Shown here in pieces: positions 1-7,837 of a stretch of 58,793 bases of DNA. Under the pieces are notes generated by a model. That model was not told the DNA's origin. It made no database searches and saw only the letters and a program-made list of their open reading frames with translations. Origin of the DNA: Aeromonas taiwanensis (GTDB taxonomy: Bacteria; Pseudomonadota; Gammaproteobacteria; Enterobacterales; Aeromonadaceae); NCBI RefSeq assembly GCF_000820165.1, contig NZ_CDDD01000042.1, positions 37,949 to 96,741 of the forward strand. Direction: 5' to 3'. A program made the position numbers and the translations under genes. Numbering within the stretch: position 1 is the stretch's first letter; each line of letters opens with the position of its first letter.

Positions 1-96
1 GCGCGGATCATGCTCTACCAACTGAATGTGGCAATGATTGTATTGATAAACTGGGTTCGTGAACTTGGGGGAGAGATATTGAATTTGAAGAGAGAT

Positions 97-172
<76 letters not shown>

Positions 173-196
173 AACAGGATGTCATCTGCAAGTGAT

Positions 197-272
<76 letters not shown>

Positions 273-298
273 ATCGGAATATCACTCACAAATTTTTT

Positions 299-374
<76 letters not shown>

Positions 375-407
375 AACATTAGATTGTCTTGAGGCTGTGC
401 TGATGAT

Positions 408-483
<76 letters not shown>

Positions 484-519
484 ATCGGGCTGGTTTGCAC
501 CAGTGTCATCATCAGATTT

Positions 520-595
<76 letters not shown>

Positions 596-653
596 AAAAC
601 CTTAAAACAGGCCGTACAGCATTTGGTTGCTTGCGCTACTGTACGGGAGCCGA

Positions 654-681
654 ATTATAAGAGCAGACATTCCAATTGCAA
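654..681 (-). promoter_or_regulatory. Sigma-70 promoter of the tRNA-Gly array
   Basis: On the minus strand TTGCAA (676-681) and a perfect TATAAT (654-659) are separated by 16 nt. The hexamers face the tRNA array and leave a leader of about 50 nt. A GC-containing stretch follows the -10, as is usual for stable-RNA promoters. Confidence 0.65.
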
Positions 682-772
682 GGGCTTTTTTGTCTGGTTG
701 CAGCCGTTCGCTCAAAAGCTGGTCGAACTGCCGATTTTAGCAACCGGATGATGACAAACCCTTGCCTATCAC

Positions 773-1318
773 TCAGATTTTGAACACCTGAGCACGGTAG
801 AACTGCAGTTCGGCGATGGATTCGCGGATATCGTCCAGCGCCTGGTGGGAGCCGCTCTTCTTGAACTGATCCAGCAGCTCGGGCTGCCAGCGGCGCACCA
901 GCTCCTTGATGGTGCTGACGTCCACGTTGCGATAGTGGAAGAAGGCCTCCAGCTCGCCCATGTGCTTGACCATGAAACGGCGATCCTGGCCGATGCTGTT
1001 GCCACACAGCGGGCTGGTGCGCTCCGGTACCCACTGGCGAATGAAGTCGAGGGTCTCGGCGACAGCTGCCGCCTCGTCGTGCTGGCTCGCCTTCACCCGG
1101 GCCACTAGGCCGCTCTTGGTGTGGGTGTTGACGTTCCACTCGTCCATCTTGGCCAGCTCTTCATCGCTCTGGTGAATGGCGATGACCGGCCCTTCGGCCA
1201 GCACGTTCAGGTCCTTGTCGGTGACGATGGTGGCGATCTCCAGTACCACATTCTCTTCGGGGTCCAGACCCGTCATCTCCATGTCGATCCATACCAGGTT
1301 CTGCGCGCTGACTGTCAT
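773..1318 (-). CDS. orn: Oligoribonuclease Orn
   Basis: 181-residue DEDDh 3'-to-5' exonuclease that finishes RNA decay by degrading 2-5-mers, including pGpG from c-di-GMP turnover. The N-terminus [12 protein letters not shown] carries the first acidic catalytic pair, [11 protein letters not shown] the next motif, and [11 protein letters not shown] the His/Asp of the DEDDh signature. The start at the ATG of MTVSAQ gives the normal family length; an in-frame ATG 16 codons upstream has no family support. It is divergent from rsgA as in E. coli. The two EAL phosphodiesterases in this window would make its pGpG substrate. Confidence 0.97.
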   Translation of the reverse strand: MTVSAQNLVWIDMEMTGLDPEENVVLEIATIVTDKDLNVLAEGPVIAIHQSDEELAKMDEWNVNTHTKSGLVARVKASQHDEAAAVAETLDFIRQWVPERTSPLCGNSIGQDRRFMVKHMGELEAFFHYRNVDVSTIKELVRRWQPELLDQFKKSGSHQALDDIRESIAELQFYRAQVFKI

Positions 1319-1409
1319 GATTGCTCTCTCTATTGGGAGGAATGGCGGAATTTTGCCAATTTGCATGTATCATACTGGCTTTGGATCTGTTCATAAACTG
1401 GCAAACCCC

Positions 1410-2444
1410 GTGGCAAAGAAAGCAAAACTCAATCTGGGTCAACAAAGGCGCGTCCAGGCCAACCGCGAGCGGCGACTGCAAAAAGAGCACACCACTGTGG
1501 TGGATGACACCCTGTTCGGGCCCGCCATCGAGGGGGTGGTGATCAGCCGCTTCGGCCAGCATGCAGACGTGGAAGCGAGCGACGGCACCATCCACCGCAG
1601 CAACCTGCGGCGCAGCAGCATCAGCAGTCTGGTGTGCGGCGACAAGGTGGTGTGGCGCCCCGGCCTCAATGCCGCGACTGCCGGCGTCATCGAGGCGGTG
1701 CACCCGCGCCACTCGGTACTGACCCGGCCGGACTTCTACGACGGGGTCAAACCCATCGCCGCCAACATCGACCAGATCATCATCGTCTCGGCGGTGATGC
1801 CGGAGTTCTCCACCAACATCGTCGACCGCTATCTGGTGGCGGCTGAAGACGTGGAGATACGCCCCCTTATCGTGCTGAACAAGGTCGACATGCTGGACGA
1901 TGCCGCCCGCGTGCGCGTCGAAGGCCAGCTCGAGACCTACCGCAAGCTCGGTTACGAGGTGCTGCTGGTGAGCTGCGAGAGCGGCGAAGGGCTGGATGAA
2001 CTCAAGGCTGCCCTGACCGACAAGATCAGCATCTTCGTCGGCCAGTCCGGGGTGGGCAAGTCGTCCCTCACCAACGCCCTGATGCCGGGGCTGGACGTGC
2101 TCACCGGCGAGATCTCCGAAAACTCGGGGCTCGGCCAGCACACCACCACCACGGCGCGGCTCTACCACTTCCCGAGCGGCGGCGATCTCATCGACTCCCC
2201 CGGGATCCGCGAGTTCGCCCTCTGGCACCTGGAAACCGACCGCATCACCTGGTGCTTCGTCGAGTTCCGAGACTACCTGGGTGGCTGCAAGTTCCGCGAC
2301 TGCACCCACAAGGACGATCCCGGCTGCGCCCTGCGGGCCGCCGTCGACGGTGGCGCCATCAGCGCCGATCGCTTCCACAACTATCACCGCATCCTGGAAA
2401 CCATGCAGGAAGCCCGCCACGGCCGCCAACAGGCGCGGCTGTGA
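1410..2444 (+). CDS. rsgA: Ribosome small-subunit GTPase RsgA
   Basis: 344-residue circularly permuted GTPase for late 30S maturation (YjeQ/EngC). The order is OB-fold (about 35-110), GTPase with G4 NKVDM before G1 GQSGVGKSS and G3 DSPGIREF, then a C-terminal zinc knuckle with the Cys/His pattern C-x-F-x-D-C-x-H-x(5)-C. The start chosen is a GTG giving [15 protein letters not shown], which aligns with the basic N-terminus of E. coli RsgA; no strong Shine-Dalgarno is visible. Psd follows 28 nt downstream as in enterobacteria. Confidence 0.95.
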   Translation: MAKKAKLNLGQQRRVQANRERRLQKEHTTVVDDTLFGPAIEGVVISRFGQHADVEASDGTIHRSNLRRSSISSLVCGDKVVWRPGLNAATAGVIEAVHPRHSVLTRPDFYDGVKPIAANIDQIIIVSAVMPEFSTNIVDRYLVAAEDVEIRPLIVLNKVDMLDDAARVRVEGQLETYRKLGYEVLLVSCESGEGLDELKAALTDKISIFVGQSGVGKSSLTNALMPGLDVLTGEISENSGLGQHTTTTARLYHFPSGGDLIDSPGIREFALWHLETDRITWCFVEFRDYLGGCKFRDCTHKDDPGCALRAAVDGGAISADRFHNYHRILETMQEARHGRQQARL

Positions 2445-2472
2445 CCCTTATTCAACCAAATCGATGACGAAC

Positions 2473-3345
2473 ATGAGCATTACTGACAACCTGAAGATTG
2501 CCGGTCAATACTGTCTGCCCAAACACGCCCTCTCCCGCCTGATCGGCAAGCTCGCCGCCGCCGAAGCCGGCAGCCTCACCACCAGGGTGATCGAGGCCTT
2601 TATCAAGCAGTACCAGGTCGACATGAGCGAGGCCCAGCACGAGAGTCCGGCCCACTACAAGAGCTTCAACGCCTTCTTCACCCGCGAGCTCAAGCCCGGC
2701 ATCCGCCCAGTGGTCGAGGACGCCATGACCCTGGCCCTGCCGGTGGATGGCACCGTCAGCCAGCTCGGCCCCATCCATCAGGGCCGCATCATCCAGGCCA
2801 AGGGCCACGACTACAGCGCCCGCGAGCTGCTCGGTGGCTATGAGGATCTGGTGGCACCGTTCAAGGATGGGGACTTCGCCACCATCTACCTGGCGCCCAA
2901 GGATTACCACCGCATCCACATGCCGCTGGACGGCGTGCTGGAGAGCATGGTGTTCGTGCCGGGGGATCTCTTCTCCGTCAACCCGCTCACCGCCGAGAAC
3001 GTGCCGAACCTGTTTGCCCGCAACGAGCGCGTGGTCGCCACCTTCCGCACCCCCCATGGCCCCATGGCGCTTGTGCTGGTCGGTGCGACCATCGTCGCCA
3101 GCATCGAAACCATCTGGGCCGGCAATATCGCGCCGACAAAGCAGAAGGAAGTGGTGCGCTGGGACTACACCGGCGACGAAGCCATCACCCTGCAAAAAGG
3201 CGCCGAGATGGGGCTGTTCAAGCTCGGCAGCACAGTCGTCTGCCTGTTTGGCCCGGGCATGCTGGCGGGCTTCGAACCCCACCTGGCCAATGGCGTCACC
3301 ACCCGCATGGGTCAGCCCTTTGCCAAGCTGGCGGAGCAGGCATGA
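2473..3345 (+). CDS. psd: Phosphatidylserine decarboxylase proenzyme
   Basis: 290-residue inner-membrane enzyme that decarboxylates phosphatidylserine to phosphatidylethanolamine. The LGST self-cleavage motif is present, with Ser253 predicted to become the pyruvoyl prosthetic group. Conserved blocks include [31 protein letters not shown] and NLFARNERV. An ATG three codons upstream (2464) is an alternative start; neither has a clear ribosome site. The stop overlaps the ATG of the next gene (ATGA), so translation is probably coupled. Confidence 0.96.
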   Translation: MSITDNLKIAGQYCLPKHALSRLIGKLAAAEAGSLTTRVIEAFIKQYQVDMSEAQHESPAHYKSFNAFFTRELKPGIRPVVEDAMTLALPVDGTVSQLGPIHQGRIIQAKGHDYSARELLGGYEDLVAPFKDGDFATIYLAPKDYHRIHMPLDGVLESMVFVPGDLFSVNPLTAENVPNLFARNERVVATFRTPHGPMALVLVGATIVASIETIWAGNIAPTKQKEVVRWDYTGDEAITLQKGAEMGLFKLGSTVVCLFGPGMLAGFEPHLANGVTTRMGQPFAKLAEQA

Positions 3346-3590
3346 GCGATCAACCCGCTTCCCAGAAGAACAACCCGCTGCACGGGCTGACCCTGGAGGC
3401 GATCGTCACCGCCCTGGTGGCCCACTACGGCTGGGAAAAGCTGGGGCAGGAGATCGCTATCCGCTGCTTCACCCAGGATCCCAGCATCAAGTCCAGCCTG
3501 AAATTCTTACGAAAAACGCCCTGGGCACGGGAAAAGGTCGAGAGTCTCTATCTGTACGTTCAGCGCAAGCAGGCCAAAGAGAAGGAGTGA
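3342..3590 (+). CDS. VF530-family small DNA-binding protein
   Basis: 82-residue protein whose [18 protein letters not shown]...[20 protein letters not shown] pattern fits the VF530/DUF2132 family, named from a Vibrio fischeri structure; DNA binding is a family-level suggestion only. The start overlaps the psd stop by 4 nt. The C-terminus is highly charged (KQAKEKE). Function is not established. Confidence 0.8.
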   Translation: MSDQPASQKNNPLHGLTLEAIVTALVAHYGWEKLGQEIAIRCFTQDPSIKSSLKFLRKTPWAREKVESLYLYVQRKQAKEKE

Positions 3591-3594
3591 CGCC

Positions 3595-3846
3595 ATGGCG
3601 TTCAAGATTACCTACACCTACAAGAAGCAGGCCCGGGAGATTGGCTACGCCAACGACAAGTTCAACAGCATCTATGACGCCGTTGCCGCCGCCGAGGGGA
3701 TAGACCTCTCCCGCTTCCACGCCATGGAAGAGCAGCTGGCCCAGGTGTGCCGCCGCGACAAGAAGAGCGTGAAGGATTACCGGGAGAACTACTTCAAGGA
3801 GCTGGGCTTCTCCAACATCGTCATCGAGCGGGATCCCAAGGAGTAA
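3595..3846 (+). CDS. Small conserved protein, probably DUF2960
   Basis: 83-residue soluble protein with 4 nt between the previous stop and its ATG, so part of the psd transcription unit. Visible features are ITYTYKKQAREIGYANDKFNSIYDAVAAAEGIDLSRF followed by a charged helix. The pattern resembles the DUF2960 family of Vibrio and Aeromonas, an assignment from memory. No catalytic motif is seen; function unknown. Confidence 0.75.
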   Translation: MAFKITYTYKKQAREIGYANDKFNSIYDAVAAAEGIDLSRFHAMEEQLAQVCRRDKKSVKDYRENYFKELGFSNIVIERDPKE

Positions 3847-3848
3847 GC

Positions 3849-4247
3849 ATGCGCACCCTGACCCTGATGGCCGCCTCCCTGCTGCTGGCGGCCTGCACCA
3901 CAGCGCAGACCCCCACCGTGGGTGCAGACCGCGACAAGCACGGCTGCATCGGCAGCGCGGGCTATCAGTGGTCTGCCCTGACCGGCCAGTGCGTACGGCT
4001 GTTCGAGCAGGCGGTGCGGTTGGCACCGCTCGACGCCGGGCAGACCGGCAGCGCCTTCGTGCTGTTCAGTGGCGATCAGAGCGAGGCCGAGCTGACCCTG
4101 CCAGGCGGCGAGCAGATCCGCCTGACCCGTCAGGGGGAAGAGGGTGGCTGGTCCTGGCAAGGTGGGGCCTATCAGCTCTATCCCTGGAAGGGCTATGTGC
4201 TCAAATCCGGCGAGCGGGCGCTGTTTCACGGCGACCTAACCCCCTGA
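3849..4247 (+). CDS. Small lipoprotein, unknown function
   Basis: 132-residue predicted lipoprotein: signal peptide MRTLTLMAASLLLAA then lipobox LLAAC with Cys16. The mature part has two further cysteines (HGCIGSAGY, TGQCVRLF) that could form a disulfide, and a beta-rich second half (GEQIRLTRQG, SWQGGAYQL). It begins 2 nt after the preceding stop and is the last gene before a strong terminator. The YQWSALTGQCVRLFE segment resembles a recurrent motif in small secreted proteins, but no family is claimed. Confidence 0.75.
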   Translation: MRTLTLMAASLLLAACTTAQTPTVGADRDKHGCIGSAGYQWSALTGQCVRLFEQAVRLAPLDAGQTGSAFVLFSGDQSEAELTLPGGEQIRLTRQGEEGGWSWQGGAYQLYPWKGYVLKSGERALFHGDLTP

Positions 4248-4268
4248 CCCTGTGCCCGGAAACAAAAA

Positions 4269-4290
4269 ACCCCGTTGCCTGCAACGGGGT
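4269..4290. terminator. Bidirectional intrinsic terminator
   Basis: Stem ACCCCGTTG / CAACGGGGT with 4-nt loop, A-tract on the left and T-tract on the right, so it can serve both the psd unit and the convergent minus-strand lipoprotein gene. Confidence 0.9.
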
Positions 4291-4313
4291 TTTTTCATGG
4301 TGCCTGACAGAGA

Positions 4314-4808
4314 TCAGTTGCCTAGCGTGGCGAACAGGCTCTGCTCCAGGCTGCCGCGGGAGACGCACACCGGAGTGATGGAGGGGGCCAGCACCCGCTC
4401 GCCGGAAGACTCGACGAAGTAGAGCTGGGTGTTGCCCTTGACGTTGACGGTCGCCACGCTGTTGTTGCCGCTCTGGGTGATGATCAGGTTGATCTGCAGG
4501 TTGGGGTTGCCCAGTGCGACCTTGGAACCCATGGTGCCGCAATCCAGCCACTCCAGCCCCTCGGCGGAGTTCTCGACGTTGGCAGTCATCAGGCCGGAAC
4601 CGCGCTGACTGTTCTCGATGTTCAGACCATGATCGCCAAACCACTTCTCGGCGCGGGCCCATACCAGATCCACCGGGATCGCCATCTCCTGGGTGTTGTT
4701 GGTTGCCTTGGCAACCGGAGGGGTATAGCGGTACTGCTCGCCACCATTGTTGTCGCTTGCACAACCTACCATCAACAGGGCCAGGGCGCCCCCCATTATC
4801 TTCTTCAT
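4314..4808 (-). CDS. Small BamC-like lipoprotein
   Basis: 164-residue predicted lipoprotein with signal peptide MKKIMGGALALLMVG and Cys16. The region IPVDLVWARAEKWFGDHGLNI followed by GSGLMTANV and EWLDCG resembles the helix-grip half-domain of BamC, but full BamC is about twice as long and two-domain, so this is probably a shorter paralogue or a related outer-membrane lipoprotein. The start was set at the lipoprotein signal; an upstream in-frame ATG would destroy it. No partner genes adjoin. Confidence 0.7.
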   Translation of the reverse strand: MKKIMGGALALLMVGCASDNNGGEQYRYTPPVAKATNNTQEMAIPVDLVWARAEKWFGDHGLNIENSQRGSGLMTANVENSAEGLEWLDCGTMGSKVALGNPNLQINLIITQSGNNSVATVNVKGNTQLYFVESSGERVLAPSITPVCVSRGSLEQSLFATLGN

Positions 4809-4916
4809 GCTGCTTCTCTCGTCCATAAGGCCATAGGCCAACCGGCGGCTATTATGGCGATCGCGACACAGACTGTCAGCAGGGATCGCTACAAATGACT
4901 GACTCTTAACCCAAGC

Positions 4917-4945
4917 TTTACAAAACTGGCCTGTTATCATAGATT
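4917..4945 (+). promoter_or_regulatory. Candidate promoter of the PAS-GGDEF-EAL gene
   Basis: TTTACA (4917-4922) and TAGATT (4940-4945) spaced 17 nt. If used, transcription starts near 4951, which would exclude the TTG at 4945 as start and favour a downstream GTG. Confidence 0.35.
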
Positions 4946-4962
4946 TGCTCGAAATCTCACCC

Positions 4963-6948
4963 GTGAGTGCTCACGTGAATTCTTTCCTGAACCTGGCGCT
5001 GCTGCAGCAGATCATCGACCAGCTACCCATGACTATCTTCTGCCGGGATACCAGCGGACGCTACCTGTTTGCCAACATGGCATTCGCCAGGGAAGCCGGT
5101 TTGCAGCACCCGGACGACGTCATCGGCAAGCGCGATGCCGAGATGCCCTGGGGGGATGTATTCCGCGAGGAAGATGACCGCCTGCTTGCCGAAGGCAGGC
5201 CCCTGCTGAATCAGCAGCTCCATTGCCACAACGGCGCCGGCGCCAACTGGATGGAGATCCACAAGGTCCCGCTCTATGACGAGCACGGCAACCCCATTGC
5301 CCTCTTCGCCATGATCAGTGCCATCGATCAGCGCAAGGAGCTGGAGCAGACCTACCGCCAGCAGCAGCTGCTGCAACGCCGCCTGCTGGATGCCATCCCG
5401 GATCTGATTCGCCTCGAGGATCACCAGGGCGTACTCATCGACTGCAATCAGGCCTTCCTCGATTTCATGGGGCTCATGGCCGGCGAGGCCCTCGGGCGGC
5501 GCGTGCCGCCCCGGCTGCCTGTCGAGCAGACCCTGGGACAGGGGGAGTACTGCGTGGTGGACGCCCAAGGCAAGGGACGCCATCTGGAGATCACCCGGGT
5601 CGAAGTGCCGGACGACGAGGGCAACTCCCTTGGCATTCTCACCCTGAGCCGCGACATCACCGGACTGCGCACCACCCAGGCCCAGTTGCAGCAGGAGCAG
5701 CACTACGACAGCCTGACCGGTCTGCTCAAGCTCTCCCACTTCCTCCAGACCAGCCGCCACCTCGGTGCCCGCAAGGCCAGCCTGCTGCTGGTCGATCTGC
5801 AGCATTTTCGCGAGATCAACGATCGCTTCGGCATCCGGGTCGCCGACCGCCTGCTCAGCCAGGTCGCCCGCCGTCTGCAACGCCTGGCGCCGCCCCAGTC
5901 CCTGCTCTGCCGGGTGGCCGCCGATGACTTCGCCCTGCTGCTGCCCGAGCTCCCCCTCTCTCTGGACGAGTGGAGCCGCAACCTGCAAGAGGAGCTGATG
6001 GTTCCGTATCAGGTGGAGGAGCACAGGATCCAGATCCCGGTGTTCCTCGGCATCGCCCATGGCAAGGCCAAGGATGCCGAGCGGCTGCTGAGCCACGCCG
6101 AGGCCGCCCTTGCCCAGGGCAAGCGCCAGCAGCATCACTGCACCCTGTTCGATCCGGAACTCGACGCCAAGCTCAAGCGCCGCCAGCTCATCGCGGCCCA
6201 GCTGCCGCTTGCCATCAAGGCGGCCGAGCTGACCGCCGTCTACCAGCCCATCATCTGCACCCACAGCAATCGGCTGCACGGGGCCGAACTGCTCTGTCGC
6301 TGGCCCCATCCGGAATTCGGCATGATCTCCCCCGACGAGTTCATCCCGCTGGCGGAAGAGCTCGGGCTCATCGGCCAGCTCGGCCAGCTGATGCTGGAAC
6401 TGGGCTGTGCCCAACTGGCCCGCTGGCAGGTGGCGGCGCCGGATCTGGTGCTCTCCGTCAACCTCTCGCCGCTGCAGTTCCGCGATCCCGAGCTCTGCCC
6501 GCAGATCTTCGACTGCATCGAGCGCCACGGGCTCGCCCCCTGGCAACTGGAGCTGGAGATCACCGAGGGGGTACTGATGGAGAACGCCGACGAGATAGAG
6601 AGCAACCTCGCCTGCCTGATCGAAGCGGGCTTCCAGCTCGCCATCGACGACTTCGGCACCGGCTACTGCTCCCTCGCCTACCTGCCCAGACTCCAGGTGG
6701 CGACCCTGAAGCTGGACCGCAGCTTCACCCAGGGGCTGGCCACGAACCAGGCCACCACCGCCATCGTGCGCTCCGTCATCGGGCTTGGGCACGAGCTCGG
6801 CATCAAGATCACCGCCGAAGGGGTGGAAACGGCAGAGCAGCAGGCCTGGCTGGTGAAGGAGGGTTGTGATCACCTGCAGGGCTACCTGTTCAGCCGTCCC
6901 CTGCCCCCGGCCGAGTTCGCCCGCAACTATCAGTTGCCGACGGACTGA
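4963..6948 (+). CDS. PAS-PAS-GGDEF-EAL protein, probable c-di-GMP phosphodiesterase
   Basis: 661-residue soluble signalling protein. Order: PAS (about 15-120, FCRDTSGRYLFANMAFA), PAS (about 135-235), GGDEF (about 245-395), EAL (about 415-655). The GGDEF signature is AADDF at 319-323, so cyclase activity should be lost. The EAL motif reads ELL at Glu442, while DDFGTG (Asp562/563) and ITAEGVET are intact, so phosphodiesterase activity is plausible. No membrane segment is seen. Start uncertain: no ATG fits; a TTG at 4945 and a GTG at 4975 are alternatives. Confidence 0.9.
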   Translation: MSAHVNSFLNLALLQQIIDQLPMTIFCRDTSGRYLFANMAFAREAGLQHPDDVIGKRDAEMPWGDVFREEDDRLLAEGRPLLNQQLHCHNGAGANWMEIHKVPLYDEHGNPIALFAMISAIDQRKELEQTYRQQQLLQRRLLDAIPDLIRLEDHQGVLIDCNQAFLDFMGLMAGEALGRRVPPRLPVEQTLGQGEYCVVDAQGKGRHLEITRVEVPDDEGNSLGILTLSRDITGLRTTQAQLQQEQHYDSLTGLLKLSHFLQTSRHLGARKASLLLVDLQHFREINDRFGIRVADRLLSQVARRLQRLAPPQSLLCRVAADDFALLLPELPLSLDEWSRNLQEELMVPYQVEEHRIQIPVFLGIAHGKAKDAERLLSHAEAALAQGKRQQHHCTLFDPELDAKLKRRQLIAAQLPLAIKAAELTAVYQPIICTHSNRLHGAELLCRWPHPEFGMISPDEFIPLAEELGLIGQLGQLMLELGCAQLARWQVAAPDLVLSVNLSPLQFRDPELCPQIFDCIERHGLAPWQLELEITEGVLMENADEIESNLACLIEAGFQLAIDDFGTGYCSLAYLPRLQVATLKLDRSFTQGLATNQATTAIVRSVIGLGHELGIKITAEGVETAEQQAWLVKEGCDHLQGYLFSRPLPPAEFARNYQLPTD

Positions 6949-6959
6949 CACGCCGGCAA

Positions 6960-6991
6960 CGAACAAGGCCACCCTGAGGTGGCCTTGTTCG
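6960..6991. terminator. Intrinsic terminator
   Basis: 14-bp stem beginning CGAACAAGGCC and closing GGCCTTGTTCG with a 4-nt loop, followed by TTTT. It ends the PAS-GGDEF-EAL unit. Confidence 0.85.
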
Positions 6992-7070
6992 TTTTGCAAG
7001 GAGTGGCACTATGCACCGGGGCGGACGCAAGATCCGGGCCCCTCGCCCTGCTTTCCATCCGCCGGGCGGT

Positions 7071-7418
7071 TTACTCCTGGAAGTAGGTGCCCCAGCCGTC
7101 GTAATCCACGCCGTATTTTTCCAGGATAGGCAGCATCTTCTCGATGTCGGCGACTATGGTCTCGATATCCAGCTTGCACTCCACCATGGCGTCGAAGCAG
7201 AAGATGGTGGCGCCGTCGTCCAGTTCCATCTCCTCGGCGTCGGTCACCTCGAAGCCAGCCTTGAACAGATCGACCGCCGCCTTCTCCAGCAGCTCGAACT
7301 TCTGGCAGGCAAAGTGGTGCTCAATCTCGTAATCCAGATCCGGATTGCTGCCATCGGCCAGCAACTCGTTGACGATGGCGGTGGTCTCTTCGCGCCACTC
7401 TTGCAGATTGGTATTCAT
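7071..7418 (-). CDS. rraB: Ribonuclease E inhibitor RraB
   Basis: 115-residue acidic protein of the RraB (YjgD) family, which binds RNase E and alters degradosome composition. Family features are the N-terminal WREETTAIVNELLADGSNPD, the YEIEHHF segment and the C-terminal KYGVDYDGWGTYF. The ATG chosen (MNTNLQEW) gives the family length; the 31-codon in-frame upstream extension is low-complexity. It is monocistronic here. Confidence 0.93.
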   Translation of the reverse strand: MNTNLQEWREETTAIVNELLADGSNPDLDYEIEHHFACQKFELLEKAAVDLFKAGFEVTDAEEMELDDGATIFCFDAMVECKLDIETIVADIEKMLPILEKYGVDYDGWGTYFQE

Positions 7419-7837
7419 ATAAACCCCAGACGGTGTTGGATGAAGGTCAGCCCCTGCCGGCGGACGCGCCGTGGCGACGTCATTCCGGTTTCCGGGGCAT
7501 GATTGCGGCAAAGCATACCCGCACAGCGCAGCAGGCTCAATCTATGGGGCAAGATAACTGCCCGCGCCCTTCCCTCCCAAATGGTGGTGCCCGCCCAAAA
7601 CGTTAAAAAAGTGTAAAGCCCCAGCCGAAATCAAGTTCCCAATGGATATGGTTGTCACGACGTCCTCCTGCGCCATCACTGCGCCAAATTCACCGCCTCA
7701 CCCAGTGTTTTCCGCCTCTCCCGCCAGGATGACAAGGCGGCCGTCCGGAGGTATCAAGGGACGCGGGTGAAACACCGCCCGCACGGAAAAGGAGCCCGCC
7801 AGGCTCCTTTTTGATCATGTGAAGGAGCACATTGATA
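7419..7837. other. Intergenic region rraB / M6 protease
   Basis: 419 bp between divergent genes. No convincing coding region is seen. It contains the AT-rich stretch AACGTTAAAAAAGTGTAAAG near 7600-7617, which could hold promoter elements, and a terminator-like hairpin at 7791-7807 just upstream of the protease ribosome site. Confidence 0.6.
7791..7807 (+). promoter_or_regulatory. Terminator-like hairpin in the M6 protease leader
   Basis: AGGAGCC and GGCTCCT form a perfect GC-rich stem around CGCCA-type loop sequence, followed by TTTTT (within 7790-7812). It lies about 25-45 nt before the ATG at 7838, on the same strand. It may be an attenuator, or the end of an upstream leader RNA with the true promoter further down. 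Confidence 0.55.
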
